Below the pieces are notes generated by a model. It was not told where the DNA came from and ran no database searches. It was given only the letters and a program-made list of their open reading frames with translations. Shown here piece after piece: positions 13,101 through 28,100 of a DNA stretch of 64,000 bases. Numbering within the stretch: position 1 is the first letter of the stretch; each line of letters opens with the position of its first letter. Made by a program: the position numbers and the translations under genes. Source of the DNA: Callipepla californica brunnescens (Eukaryota; Chordata; Aves; Galliformes; Odontophoridae); NCBI GenBank assembly GCA_023055505.1, contig JALIRH010000062.1, positions 1,379,157 to 1,443,156 of the forward strand, written 5' to 3'.

Positions 13101-16100
13101 TTTTTCAATAGTTTAAAACAGATGATCTTTGCTGCAAAGTCAATTTATTACTCCTAGAGCCCCACAGGAAGGGAAAACAATTTGTTGGCATCATCTTTTT
13201 AACAGCTCTTCATGTACCTGAAGGCTAACGCATTTCCTTTCATTCACTGCAAAAACAAAATCAGTTATTTCTAGCTTCCCCGTATATAATTTCTCCAACT
13301 TCTGATTAATAACATTCCCTTGTAGACACTCCGTTACCAATAGCTTTTCACTTAGAGCATTCGTTCTGTATGTGCTCAATTACAAATGCATATAAGCTGA
13401 AATAACATGACCCAGCTTGACAAAATTGTTTTCAGGCTATGTATATTTTTTATAACTGTATTAACTCTACTTATAAGATGGCTCTTTTGATAGATGGTGC
13501 AACAGTCTGAGTTTTAGCTGAGGCCCCTTGGCATACCACTTCCTCCTGCACTGTGCCCAGAAGAATGGTCATTATTGGTGACTGTAGTTTATGTTAGCAA
13601 ATATGCATGATTAGATTATTGCAGTAGCACTGCATGAACTTAGCACCTATGCTGACTGCTTTTGAATGAGAGTTGAGCACACCCTGCTCCTGCTTACCTG
13701 AGAATGTTTCTATGATTAACAGGTAGATGGAAAAGGTTCATAGTTCTGATGAGGTAGATGGAGATTCCCCCTAATCTAGTACCTACAGTGGTGCATAAAT
13801 GGGATGTTGTTATTCTGGAACGGTGGCCATCAAATACTGTTTCAGTTAAAAAAGAACAGAACCAACCTGCGCTTTTTTTTGTTTTTTTTTTTTTTGTAAA
13901 TCTGATGAATTCATGGTGCTCTTGAGTTTAGACTGTTTCTTTTTATTGGCCAGCTAGCTAGTTCTCTCATTCATACTTCTCTTGGCTCATTTCTTAGCAT
14001 ACTGGTAGCACTGAAGAAAGGAAATAAATCTCTAGAAGTACATTATTGATAAATTAGTGATCAATTTTCCACTAAAACCGGGGAATGAATAATGACAAAA
14101 CAATACACTTAATTCTTTTTTAGTAAAACAATAAATCTTAGAACATGAGTGCTATCTGCAATGCACATCCTGCCCAGTAATATGCATGCTAGAACTCTTA
14201 ACTTACCTCTCACAAGTTGAAGACATGCTTATTTTGTAGTTCCAGCAGAAAGTAGATCATGTTTTATTTACTTTTTTCCTACATTTAAACACATATTTTA
14301 TGACTTTTAAAAATGATGTTTTTATCCACTTCTGCTGTCCAATAAACTAATCAACTGTTGTTCGGAGTGAAACAGGGGTGTACTTGGGAGTATATTAATA
14401 TAATTTGTGATGGATTGTTAAATGCATGTATTGATGACTTTTCTACTCATGTTAGTGAAGGTGTCTTATTGCCACTTGTATTTGATCCAGTACTGAGACA
14501 GAAAACAGCTCCAGTATAACCTGTCAAAACATACTTGTCATGAAAAATCTCAAATTTACTGCTGAAATCCTGCACAACATATTGAAAATTACATTAATCA
14601 AAACCCCATAAAAGTCTGCAGCAGGACTTGTATTTGCATGGAAACTTTCATGCATTTCAGACAGTCAAGAGAGCTACGTTCTTAGATATCTTTGCTTACT
14701 ATTTAGTGCTGTTTATGTAATATCACTTTTTCTTACCCTTAATCAGGTAAGCTACATTTCATATCAGTTCCTAATCTGTCATTAGAAAATTAAGATTCAT
14801 TAACAATGTTAGCAATTTTTGCCTTTGAAGTGGAAGATGCGGGTTCTCCCATATGCCTTTGTACAAGGACTGTGCTTGGCCTTGATATAAGTCCCCACAG
14901 CAAGACTATCATCGTAAGTTTATTTTAAAGTACAATTCCAGTTCTCACTATGCATATTCAGAATTTTGATTATTTTATACTTAATACACATATATTCTTG
15001 ACTTATAATACTGATGACAATACTCACTTCCTGACAGCCAAATGACTCTGGAGCAGACAAAAAGAATGTCAGAAATGAAATACCCTCATGTACTGTTAAT
15101 CATTGGCAATTTAGAATGAACCTGGTAGTATCTCTATGAAAACAAAAGCCTTCCTTGTCGGTACTGAAGTTCAGGATCTGCCTCATGTCTGAATAATTGC
15201 TAGGATCAATATGGAGCTATTTAACTTTGATCTTATTGTTCAATCTCCACTGTCATAACATCAACAACTGCCTCTGCTGTTGTGGACCAGCATAATAGAA
15301 TAGGAGGCAATGCTTCCAAAGTAACCCTTGCAAATTATGTGCACGATAGCTAAAAGATGGAGCTGACTTGCGTTACTCTGGCTTTCATCAAGTGAGATTC
15401 AGGTGGTGACATCTAAAACAAAGCTGCCGAAGTGTGAAAGGTTGTAATTTAAAGATCTTCTCTTCCTAAATCCTTCTTATAGCCAAACGAGTAAACTGTG
15501 GATTCACTCTAATATCTCTAATTGATGTACTCAGTTGTAACATACAAGCATTCTCAAACCTTAAGATAGTCAGACATCTAACACATGCTAATGTACCAAC
15601 TTTGTTTCTGCATATGCAATTAAAATCCACATCTTTATCTATCTATCCAGGTTAAAAATGCAGATATCAAGTTACAGAAATGAAAAAATGAAAAAAGCAT
15701 CCTAAAATGAAATGGCCATGAGAAGATGGAAGGTAGGTGAAGATCCAGAGAGAAATGATTTTACCTTGAAGCAAAAATAATGATCAGGCTTGCAACACAC
15801 AAAAGCAATCAAAGATGAAGCAAAAGAAGAGAAATGAAATTAGCTATGATGTTCTATCACCGTTTATATTTCTTGTATGAAATTTCACTTCTATCCTGCT
15901 AAAAGAAATACACTATTTAAGAATTACAACTTGAGAAAAAATAACAAAAAATTCTTTTCATTGAACAGTTTTTTTAAACAGATTTTCCTGTGGCTTCTTC
16001 AATATCAACATCATTAATTGCATTATTTGTACCTACTACATTAGGAAAAGACGTAACCTGTCTGCCATGTTTACAACACTGCAAAACTCCATGGGAGTTA

Positions 16101-19100
16101 GACCAGAACTTGCTAATATACTGGATACGTTCTCTCTAGCAATATAAATTGAGTACATAAAATTCATATCACCTATGAAAACAGAATTAGCTAAATTATG
16201 TACAAAGAAAGCACAAACACAAACACTGGATGAACAGACAATTCATTGACTAAACTGTCTGGTCTCTCATTATGCTCAAGGAATATATTGCTTCTGAATG
16301 CTAATGACTTGTGGAGGTGATTGCTATTCTGATCAGTGGTTTTTAGAGTGCAGTCAGCAAAGGGGAGATTTAGTTTAAAAGTCTGCTAAGCAATTATTGA
16401 GAGGAATGTGTGGAATTTCATTTAGTTACATCAAAACATCTTTCTAGGCAATGACTGTCTGTGGCCTGCAGTATTAAGATAAACTCTCAAACATTTAAAT
16501 GTACCTTCCGAAATTAACTGCTTATTAGGATCAGATTTTTTTCTCAGCATTGATACCATTTGCAGCAACATCATTATATAAGAAGCAATTAGTGAAAAAG
16601 TGGACAGAATTTCATTTGCGCAGTTCCAAAGAGCTTATAGCACCTAAACTAACTTTTTGATAAAATAACCTTCTGCTGTGTACTAACTGGCAAGACACAT
16701 CCATGCACGTGCAGAAGGTGATTCTATAATTAAAATGCCATACATTGCTTGACCTGAAAAAGAACTATTTCATTAAAACAAAACAAAACAAAACAAAACA
16801 AAACAAATATTAAATGTTAAAAGAGTAAGTATATATGTACTTCAATAAGCTTCTATAAACAAATGACTATTGTTTATATTGTTTAATGACAAGAGATTCA
16901 GTGATTATGTATTAACTGCAACTATATGCATCCAAGCGCCAGAAAAACCATCAGTGACTACACATTACATCCCTACTGTTCCAAATACACAAGCAGAAAT
17001 ACATCATCATTTTGAAGTAGAACTGACCCTTGAGTTACTGAAATATCAGCTTTTTCCAGTTAGACAACTTTTCTTAGTTAAAAAAATTTCTCACTGATAA
17101 TCTTCTCTCTTCCTCCCCAGTTTCTTTATCCCCTTTAAGAACTTTCTGCCATATGTTACCCAATGCTTTTGTTTCCTTTGCATCTTGTATCTCTAAGGGC
17201 CTTCCATTTGCAGTCCTTTATCCTACCTCCCACTTGCAGCTCTCTACCCTTTCATAGAAGCTCCCAGGAGCATGTAACCCAGGAACTCTGTGGCAGTGTT
17301 TTTCCTGTGTTAACACTCATGTTTGTTATTCAGCTTTTGGCATTCATATTACTTGCAAATCCTGATTATTTTAGCAGTTTCCCATGAGAAGTAATTGCTA
17401 CAGATGTTAGAATCACCCTTTTCTTCTCACCTTCTCTGATTTCTACATTTGGCTACAGCTTCTGCCTTACACTATGGGACCTATTAATGCATTTGCAGAA
17501 AGTTCAGCAATAAACCTAATGTGCAGAGCCTTCTCCAGCCAGTGTATGTTCACGTGAGCAATAACAGCATCGTATGCAGGAGCTACCAATGAGGAGTTAG
17601 AGTATGTCCTGACATAACATACAGATTTATTATGGGAAAAGAGAACTAGGGGGGATCACATTCTCTACATTTATTAACCACTTTCTGTTTTCTTTTTCTT
17701 TCTCCTCCTCTGATCAAAATAATGTCTATGATTAGAACTATTCAGTGCCATGAAATATGGACATTGTTAATAAATCTTCATGCCAAACAGTGCTATGTTT
17801 CCACTCCTTCCATCATTTCATCTTTATACATTAGAAAACCACAGATTTTTTATTTACCCTCACATTATACTAATAGCCATTCATCACTACTATTATTAAA
17901 TAAGTACCTATATGTTTTAGACCTTTGCTTTCCTAATTTTTACCTTTTAAAATTTTATATGAAATATCACAATTTTGTATTCTATTACTGCATATGATAT
18001 TTATGTTTTCCTTGCACTCAGAATGTGCTAAAATAACATTCTTATATTTTTAATCAAATCCAAATCCTCAGTTATCTCAAGTGTAATCTATACCATACAA
18101 AATTAAAAATTGAGTGCTGTTGACATACATGAGTTTCCTTATTACATTACGATACAATTGCATTCTTTATATTACAGAATAAATAACATTTTCAGTCTTT
18201 CAGTCATCTCCTAATGCTTTCAGATGACTGAACAGCAAAAAGTTTGAAGAGGAACTAGAGATTTCAAGATTTTCAGACGACCAAAACCCTACCTACCTAC
18301 CTGAATAAATAAATAAATAAAATGTTGTGACTGTTCAATTTCTCAGGTGAAACTAACATTTCCTTTGCAAGTGGTATTTGTAATTTGAACTCTTTTAAAC
18401 ACTGTCACCTGAAGAAAAACTGGTCAGCTCTTGTATATGTACTGGAGGTAGACTAACATATATGAAACAAAGAAAAATCTTACCTAAAGTGATATATATT
18501 ATAAAATCTTACAATGGTTTCTGTTGGAAGAAACCACAAAGATGATCCAGTTCCAAGCACCCTTAACCTTGTTAGGGATACTTCCCTCAACATCATTTTG
18601 CCCTGTGCTCCATCTAGTATGGCCTTATAACAGCTCTAGGGTCAAGGCATCCACAGTTTCCCTGGCCAGCCCCTTCCAATACTTCACCACCCACATAGTG
18701 AAGAACCTCTTTTTTTTTTATCTCATCTAAGGCTAATCTCTTTTAGTTTAAAACCTTTACACTTGGTCCTATCACCGCACCCTTATGAAGTGCCCCTTCC
18801 CATATTTCATATAGCCGCCTTTAAATACTGGAAGGCCCCTGTAAGATCTCCTTGGAGTTTTCTCTTTTGCAGACTATACAATTCCATTCCCATCAGCTTG
18901 CTTCTCAGATACAATATTATTAACTTTGCATTTTGCTGTATGTAAGTTTTCCTTACCCTGGACCTTTCCTCCAGTTTTGTCATCATGACAACAGTTGCAC
19001 CACGTTGTTCCCACATCATTCTCCAGAAGTCTCCAAAGGTTTCTGGCAATGACCCTTGTGTTGCTATATATGCATTTTGCTTTCTGTATCCATCTATGTA

Positions 19101-22100
19101 GTTGGCATTGATGTAGTCACTGCCTGGTATGCCTGCAAAGAAAGAAGAATGAGCATAGTGGGCAGCGTTTCTCTGAAGTCCTACTATGCATGAGCTAAAA
19201 ATCCTGTTGAGCAGCTAGACCACAGAATCTGAGGATACTGTATAGTACATAAGTTCTTGAAAGTGAGTCCATGCAGTTTCTTGGATTGACGGGTATGATG
19301 ACCTTTCTGGGAATATTTATTCTTTTAATTTAAGTGAGCCAGTTTGATAAGGAAGTAGAAAAGAAATCAAAATAGGTAGCAGAGGGAGAAACCTGGAAGT
19401 GAAAACAGCAATATGCACAAGCTGTTCTGACACTGCCTTCTGTTCCTTACTTACATGAAATTCTCCCTCTTGACAAGGCAGTGCACCCACCCCACCAACA
19501 ACCTGAGTCAGCTTCAGTCAACTCCCTTACTGAGCTCATTGATTTTCTTTCAACTATAGAAAAAGAGTTAATGTTGTGAGATTAACATTTTTTACGCATG
19601 CATATTTCCCAATAAACAAGAGACAAAGTAGGAACTGTATTTTAACAAAAATTAGTAGGCAAACCAGGCTTAAGAAACTGGAATATTCTGAACAGTGTAT
19701 GCATGAAATATAGGCTTCCACAAGCCTAAGGTATGTTAAAGTAATTAACAGAAGTTACTTACTTATTCTCTGCATGAAATTTAATGGCCTATGTTTACAT
19801 AGCCAACCTATTATAACCTAGGATATGGTTCAGATTACTCCAACAGTTTGAAAAGGCAGTCAGGGCAATACAACCTCACTGAATTACTCTAAAGCTGTGT
19901 CTATTTTCACTTCACAAACAATATTTTATTTCACAGAGAAACCGAGTTTCTTTTGATATGAATCACAAATTGCTGAATATGTTCAATAGAATATTTCTCA
20001 AGCTTTCTGTCAGAAGCTGAACTTCCAAAATTATTTTATCTGTTATCTTCTGGTGGTGATCCCAAACTAGAAATTATCAAGGCTGTGCACTCCTGTTTTA
20101 CCTGACAACCAGTGGCATATATCTGATAATACCTCTCAAAATATTTAAAAAAAACTGAGTGGGCAGTAGATATAGTGCTTTAAAATGCTTCCTTAAAATA
20201 ATAATATTAATTATAAATAGGAATAATAATAATAATAATAAAAATAATAATAATAACAAAGCTACATACCATGGCTGCTCCAAAATAATGTCTCTTACTC
20301 TATTATTTTCATTCTCATCTCATAAACAGATACTGGGGGAATGGCAGTAGTCACTGAACCTTCCCACCAGTATTCCATTATATTTTGTTGTCCCACTACA
20401 GATAGTAGCAGAGGGGCAGTCTGACAGAATGCCTTCTGACATGGCAATATGTATGAAACAAAGGTGTGGAATTGAATCCTTCCAGGTGGAAAAAAAAGGC
20501 AAATATTGGTATTTTTCAATGTCTGATGAATATTTATGGAGATTAAACAGTGGAAGTTATCACCGTGAGGCAGTGAATGGTGAGTTCCAGCACAGGCAAA
20601 AGCAATGTGAAAGACAGGCCATGATCTGGAAGGCCATGCTGATTTTTAGGAGAGTGGCATGCATGCTTTTGTTCATTACTGGTGAAAATACGTAGCTAAT
20701 GGCTGTGACTATGCTGAGAAACAGTGTTCTGTAGCTGTGAATTTTCTTTATCAAATAGTATTGCATTCTTTGTATGTTTTATACTTTTAGTGGAAATAAA
20801 AAGGAGGCATTATGTTCAGAGCTACCTACACATTTTTCTGCTTACTCTGAATAAGTTTAGTTTTTAATTTCATTATTTACTTACAGCAAACAAACCAAAT
20901 AACTGTAACATTAATTAAAATGTGATATAATCCTGAAATCATTCAGATTATGAGTTATTGCAGCTGTAGTCTGGCACAAAATTTTGTCTTAATGCCCCAC
21001 AAAATTTGAAGGCTTTCCTTGTGTTTTTGTTTTATGTCTAAAAAATATATTTAAACAAAATGTTTAACTTGATTTGACTTTCTGTGTTAGAAAAAGAAAA
21101 ATCTGACAAAATGTTTTAGAGTAGGAGAGAGTTTATAGCTTCAGGGGTGCAAAAGAGGCAACAAATGGCATTCCTCAGGCAGGATACAAGGATGGACACA
21201 GGAAGACTGTCTGATTATGATTAGAAGTGATTGAAAGTCTCTCCTGTGAAAAACATAGAATAAAAAGTATCACCTTTGAAACTTAAGATTCTATAGAGGA
21301 AAAGTATGGTTTACTGCCATAAAAGGTTGAAGTTGGAGTTCAAAAGCCTCACTCTTGAAAACTTTAATTTTTTTACACAACAGTTCTTATTATGGAAATT
21401 GGAATTAATGGTTTAGAAAATACAATTGCTAGGCACAATGCCATATTTTCTTCTCTTATCAAGATAATAAAGCTTTTTTGCACAAAACAGATGAAAAATA
21501 AAAATGAAGCCAACAGAAGAAATCTACACCAACTGGGTATTAATACCAAAGGAACTGAGAAAGCTGGTAAGAAATGTTTTCTGCATAAATTAGAATTTCA
21601 TTACGATGTCTGGTATAATACTTTGAAGCATATGTTATAAATAAGAGCCCAAGGAAAAAATGGAAAAGAAAAACAACTCTTTGTAAAGTGGTTAAATGAT
21701 CTTCTGGGAATGCTGTCCTCTAGAGCTGATACCACACAACTCAGCATGAAAATTAAGCATAAGAAGTTTTGCAAGCTGTGCACTGAAGAATGATCTTTAT
21801 AAATATTAACAGCCAATGCTACTGGTACTCAATGTAAAAAATTCCAAAATTTCTAAAATTGTTAATACTCACTAACTTATATGACATTTCTCAATAAATC
21901 ACATTCAAATAAAAAACTTCTAAATTACACATATTATAATTATTTAAAATAAAAGGAAGATCCTGTTCCAGGGGATGGAACACTTCCTCCATGAGGACAG
22001 GCTGAGAGAGCAGGGGTTTCTCAGTATCTAAAGAGGGGGCTATAAACATGAAGGGGACAGATGCTTTAGCAGGGTCGGTGGTGATAAGACAAAGGGAAAT

Positions 22101-25100
22101 GGTTTCAAACTAAGAGTAGAGATTTAGACTGGATAAAAGGAAAAAAAAAAAATGATGATAAGAGTGGTGAGGCACTGGAACAGGTTGCCCTGAGATGTGG
22201 TGAAAGCACTTTCTCTGGAGGGGATCAGGCTACACCAGGCTCTGAGCATCTTGAACTGGCTGTGGATATCCCTGTTCACTGCAGAGAAATCGGAAAAGAT
22301 GACCTTTAAAAGTCCCTTCCAATTGAAATGCTTCTATGATTCCATGAAGTAAAGCTATTTTTCTGATAATAATTGATTACAAAATGCAACAAAGATAATC
22401 AAGATTAATAATCACAGGTATTTGCAAATAAGATTTATATGCACCTATGTTAAAGTAGAATTTTCCACTTGATTTCTGCACTTGCCTCACCAGAGACACA
22501 AAATGTCTTATGCGTTCTTTACCTAGAAATATCCTTTTACAAAGTAACTCAGCATCACTGCGCAATAAAAGAATGTCACTGGGATATGAAAAGGAAGGCC
22601 CGTTCAATAGCTCATGGCTCAGCTAATTCATTTTAAGGAAAAAGAAAACAACCTGTGAAGGCTTTTTGTCTAAGAGTTCTCACTGCTAGCAGACTGGACT
22701 CTACAGGGTTACATACCTACTGAAATCAAGAGAATTCCTAGCACTCATGTCCATTTTGTGTTTTCTTTGTCCCTTCAGTATTACTCTCATTTTTTTGCAA
22801 TTGCACTCTCTTTGTTGCAATTTACATGCATGATCTCAGTTTCATATTATGTTCCAAATTCCTTTAATTATCTGTGATACCATTTTCCTATTCTAACTTT
22901 ATTTTCTCACACTTTGCCACAATGTTGCTACAACTTACAAACCCAAACCCTTCAAGGGAGTCTGCATTATCCTAAGGGGTTTAGTGAAGTCTGTACTGTT
23001 AAAAAATAACATTTACCAAACCTAGACATCTGTAGGTAACTACACTCACCAAGTGGAAAAATTATAAAAGGAAAATAAATATAAATATTAAAACATCACT
23101 TTTTGGAGTGCCTCTCCTGTTCATAGCCTCATTCTGAGATGAGAAAGCTGAACAATTCTCTGTCAAGTCCAATAGCACAAAAAAAAACATCACTTGGCAA
23201 CTAGTTTCACTGCAGTACACTGCAAACCTTTGGTAGCTGCCATAGCCGGAAGGGCATACCCACATGTACAGAGGCAATTGCCATAACTACTTAAATTCTG
23301 ATGTATATGTTAAGAGAGGTCATATCCATGAAAACATGGGTCAAGAAGGGGACAAAGCAACTAAATTCTGCCTCCAGTGATATGGATATGTACCTTAACT
23401 AATTCTATTGGCATCAGGAGGATTTACTGAAAATGTAGAGTGGCTTACCTGAAGTGTTATTTTAAACTAATCCAAGTATAATCTGACTTTTACAAGTTTC
23501 ATCTAGGCAGAGACACAGTTTCTGCATATAAAGTCAACCTCTCAATCATAATTGTACCATAACTATCTTCAAGTAACCTTTTCAGCTCTAGTGATAAGTG
23601 ATCAGAATACACAATCCCCTTTTTCTGTCAGTCAAGAATCAAACACAACAGGATCAGATGAGTAGCTGAGCACAAAGACATCCCAGTTTCAAATATCTCA
23701 AGAGAACAAATAAAACCAGTTTTTACAGAAAAAGAGTGAATGAAAAATAAAATTAAATTAGCCAATTAGAGAATTCAAGTGCAAAAGGTTAAAAAAAAGC
23801 ACTTAAACACTATATATTAATTTACCGTGAGTCTGTACTCATGATGTGTCAATAATGATTGTCATATACAGGGATCATCTATGCAAGGCTAATAAAGCAG
23901 ACCTCAGAATTACTCACTTGATTTTCTGAAGATAGCTGTAGTTGTAAATATCTTTAATTAGATTTCATATTTTATTTACAAACCAAAATCAAATTGTGAA
24001 ATTACCTCAAACCTTTATAAAGGATAAATACAACAGAATTTGTATTTAAAAAAATATTAGATCATAAACCTTTATGTGCTGCTTTCCTAAGAGATATGTT
24101 GTTAATCGTAAATAGCATATGAAGAGCTAAGATTATATACTTGTGAACAAGTGAAGAAAATGTAATGACGAACCAAAAATGTTCATGACTCTTGGGTTAA
24201 ATCAATAACTGATGCTTTTAATCATTTCAGAGCAACAATTGAATAAAGAGTAGTCAGAAGATACTAATAACAAATGTTTATGAGCAACATTTTGTAACAT
24301 GATTTCCTTGTAGGTAAGGAGAATAAAATAATTATTTAATAGAGTGGACATTGATAAAATGATGATATTTTACTAGGACTGTGCAAAATGCAGTATATAT
24401 CATCTTAACATAATATTATGTAAGGATAAAGAAGTGATAGAAAATCTGTAGATTGCTGGATGATTTGTTAGGACTACAAGAATATGACAAGGACAGAAAG
24501 GATGAAGAAGACAGATATGGAATCTCAGAGTGAAATGCTGAATTACTGTAAATGTTGGAAATAAAGGAACATCAAATGACGGTCTGTGGAATATGCAAAA
24601 TTAAGCAGGAAAAAGAAAGCTATTGTGTAGAGGATGCAAGGAAAATATTTGAAAGAGGAAGTCAAGAAAATCTGGAAAAAGTGAGATGTCAGGAATACAT
24701 GGGAACTACATACTAAAGGACATAGGACATATGTACGTAAGATGAGAAACCCAGAAAGCTTCATGGAAAGTATAGCAGAGAAACAGGCCATGAAAACTAA
24801 GAGCTCTGTTAAGAAAAAAGTACGGATACTTTTCATAATAATAATAACTATTTTAAATGTTGCTTAACTTGCTAATTTTAAGACCAAGCAGAATGAAAAC
24901 AAATGGTTTGTTTGGTACAGTAACACAGAGACAGATATCAGCACTCTGACAACACAATTGCATAGTACACAGTGGTAGCAATACTTTGCATTATAGTGAA
25001 CAGGAGATACCCAAATACAGCATGAAATCATCATACTGTGATTAGTTTACTGCTGTCCAAGACTTGATTTAAAGATGCTCCAGCTCTGAGAATGAGTTGC

Positions 25101-28100
25101 ATGACTGAGTTGCAACCAACTGGACAAATGACCCTTGTTGGACATAACTTCTTATTTGTGTATCTAACTGGTGCATTAAAAGGGCCAATAGTGTATCTAC
25201 CTAGATGAACTGAAATGATTTACGGTTTGATAAGATGTAAAAAAACATAATAACAACAACAACAACAACAAAAACAAAACAAAACAAAACAAAAAACACC
25301 ACCTCAAACAGTTTCAAGATGAGAATGCACTGTTAATTCTGAGATGACAAATATTTATTCTCCATTTTAAAAAACACCAGACATCTTGCTGAAGCCTTCC
25401 AGATAGACAGTCTTGGTATGTATATATGAAAAGGTCAGTTTTCAGCAGACTAAATTAGTCTGTTTTTGTTTTTAGATTATAACACCAGAAGCAAATTCCC
25501 AGTCCAGAATTATACCCATACAACTTCTCTAAGCATTGCTGCTGAGATCATCACCATGAAATCTACTTTAAATCATTCGTAGACCTTTCTGTAACCTATT
25601 ATCACTGAAGTACTTTCGCAGTTCTCATAGCACTCTAAAATTGTAGAAGGGAATTGTAATTCACTATGTTTTGTTAACAGAATACAATATAGTAACAACA
25701 TGAGAAAGTAAGAGTAACTTGTATATTCCAGAGTATTTCAGTGATTCGTATTGGCCAGACTTCTTTTTAAATCTAGAGATCATGACCTACACACTCGATG
25801 CTAATAGAATATTAACTGGCAGCCAAGTTAATAACAATACTTGCAGCTACTTACTTTTTTCTTTATATAAATCATTTATACTGTAGTCAGAGACATCTAG
25901 ACTTAGTAGAAGTTTAAATCCACTAAATGTCACATCAAACAAAAATTAAGGTACAGAAGTACATGGGACCTGATGAGGTCCATCTATAGGTTCTGACGGA
26001 TCTGGCAGATGAAGTTTCCAAGCTTCCCATCATACATGAAAGTTGCTGGCAGTCTGGTGAAGTTCTCACTGAATGGAAAAGGGGAAACATGATCTCCATT
26101 TTCAAGAAAGTAAAAAAACGTTCAGGGAACAGCAACGCATGTCAGCCTCACCTCTGTGACTGGCAAGACCCTGAAGGCCCTACTAAGGCATATGTAAAAT
26201 TAAGATAGGATGATTGGTGATAATTAACATGGCTTCACCAAAGATAAATCATGCCTGACAAACTTGATGGCCTTTTAAGATGGAGTTACAGAGTCAATTG
26301 ATAAAGGAAGAGCAGCTGACACCATCTACCTGGACTTGTGCAAAGCCTTTAACATGGTCCCTCATGACATTCTGTTTTCCAAATTGGAGAAAAGTGGATT
26401 CGTTGGATGAACATCTTGCTGGATAAGGAATTGGCTGGATGACCACGCTCAGAGAGTTGCAGTCAAAGGCTCAATATCCAAGTGGATGTCAGTGATGAGT
26501 GATGTTCCTCAAGGACTGATGCTGAGATCAGTGCTATTTAACATCTATGTAGGCAACATGGACAGTGTGATTGAATGAATCCTCAGTAGATTTTCAGATG
26601 ACTCCAAAGTGAGTGGTGCAGATGAAGTGCTAGAGGATTTAGAAGGATGTTATTTTGAAGGATCTGGACCGGCTTGAGATGAGTGCATGACAACCTCATG
26701 AAGTCCAACAAGGCCAAGTGAAAGGTCCTGCATGTGGGTCAGGGCAATCCCAAGTCAAAATACAGGCACAGGTGCCCTGAGAAGAAGGGTTTGAAGACGC
26801 TGGTTGATGAGACTCAACATGAGTCACCAATGTGTGCTTCCAGCCTAGGACATCTGTATCCCAAGGGGGAGTTCCCACAGTGAAGACAGAAGCAAAAAAG
26901 GTGTTCAGTATTTCGACCTTCTCTGCATTCCTCATTACCAGAACACCCCCCTTATTTAGTAGGGGACCTGTATTTTCCCTAGTCTTTCTTTTGCTGTTGA
27001 CGTACTTAAAAAAAACTTTCTTATTATCCTTTATCTCCTTTGCCAGATCCAATTCCAGGTTGCCTTTGGCCTTCCTCATCGCATCCCTGCAGTCTCTGAC
27101 AACACTGAAGTTTAACAAGAGCAAGTGTAGAGTCTTGCACCTAGGGAGTAATAACCACATGCCCCCCCTACAGACTGGGGGATGACCCACTAGAGAGGAG
27201 CTCTGAGGAGAGGGACCTGGGTGTCCTAGTGGATGACAGGCTGGCTGTGAGCCAGCATTGTGCCCAGTGGCCAACAAGGCCAATGGGATCCTGGTGTGCA
27301 TTAAAAAGAGCATGGTCAGCATCCTCCCCCACTCTGCCCTGGTAAGGCCTCCCCTCAAGTATTGTTTTCAGTTCTGGGCTCCTCTGTACAAAGAAGATCA
27401 GAATCTCCTCAAAAGAGTTCAGCAAAGGGCTACAAAGATGATAAAGGATGTGGAACACCTCCCTTATGAAAAGAGGCTGAGAGACCTGAGTCTGTTCAGT
27501 CTTGAGTAAAGAAGACTCAGAGGGGATCTGACCCACATCTATAAATATCTAAGGAGCAGGAGGCCAAGGGGTGAGGCTGGACTCTTTTCAGCAGTGTGTG
27601 GCAACAGGAGAAAGGGAAATGGCCACAAACTGAAGCACAGGAAGTTCCTCACAAATGCGTGTGGGAACTTCCTTACAGTAAGCATGACAGAGCACTGGCA
27701 CAGGCTGCACAGAGAGGTTGTGGAATCTCCTTCTCTGGAGATGTTTAAGACCCATCTGGATGCCTACCTGTGCAACCTAGCCTAGGGAACCTGCTTTGGC
27801 AGAGGGGTTGGACTAGATCTTTGGAGGTCCCTTCCAACCCCTACAGTTCTGTGATTCTGTGATTCTATGATTCCTATATTCTTCCCAAGTGGTCAGACTC
27901 TTTTTCCACGTTTCAGGGACCTTTCTCTTCCCACTGACTTTTTGCATGAGGTCCTTGCTCATCCACACAGGTCTTCTGCCACCCTTGCCTAATTTCTTAC
28001 TCACAGGGATGTACTGATCCTGAGATTAGAATAAGTGCTATTTATATGCTGACCAACTCTCACAGGCCCCCTTACCATGTAACACCCTAGCCCATGGGAT

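Larger units (their letters stand above)
4114..18956 (-). other. PTPRD intron, 14,843 nt
   Basis: It joins exon 19132-18957 (GTAAGG donor) to exon 4113 (TTTTTCACTACAG acceptor). It holds mariner copies at 4562-5092 and 15237-15332, a perfect 30-bp duplication at 5491-5550, and CR1 pieces at 8118-8175, 8845-8886, 9550-11335 and 18513-18910. Simple repeats are at 5180-5203 and 16775-16806. The stretches 11340-15230 and 15340-18510 show no recognisable gene or repeat, apart from short homopolymer and AT-rich runs. Confidence 0.9.

Noticed and set aside
20098..20350. Open frames rich in L or N on either strand
   Set aside because: They derive from the (AAT)n microsatellite.
26696..27358. 220-codon minus-strand open frame as a host gene
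   Set aside because: It is a chance fusion of antisense CR1, a CR1 ORF2 linker piece and more antisense CR1.
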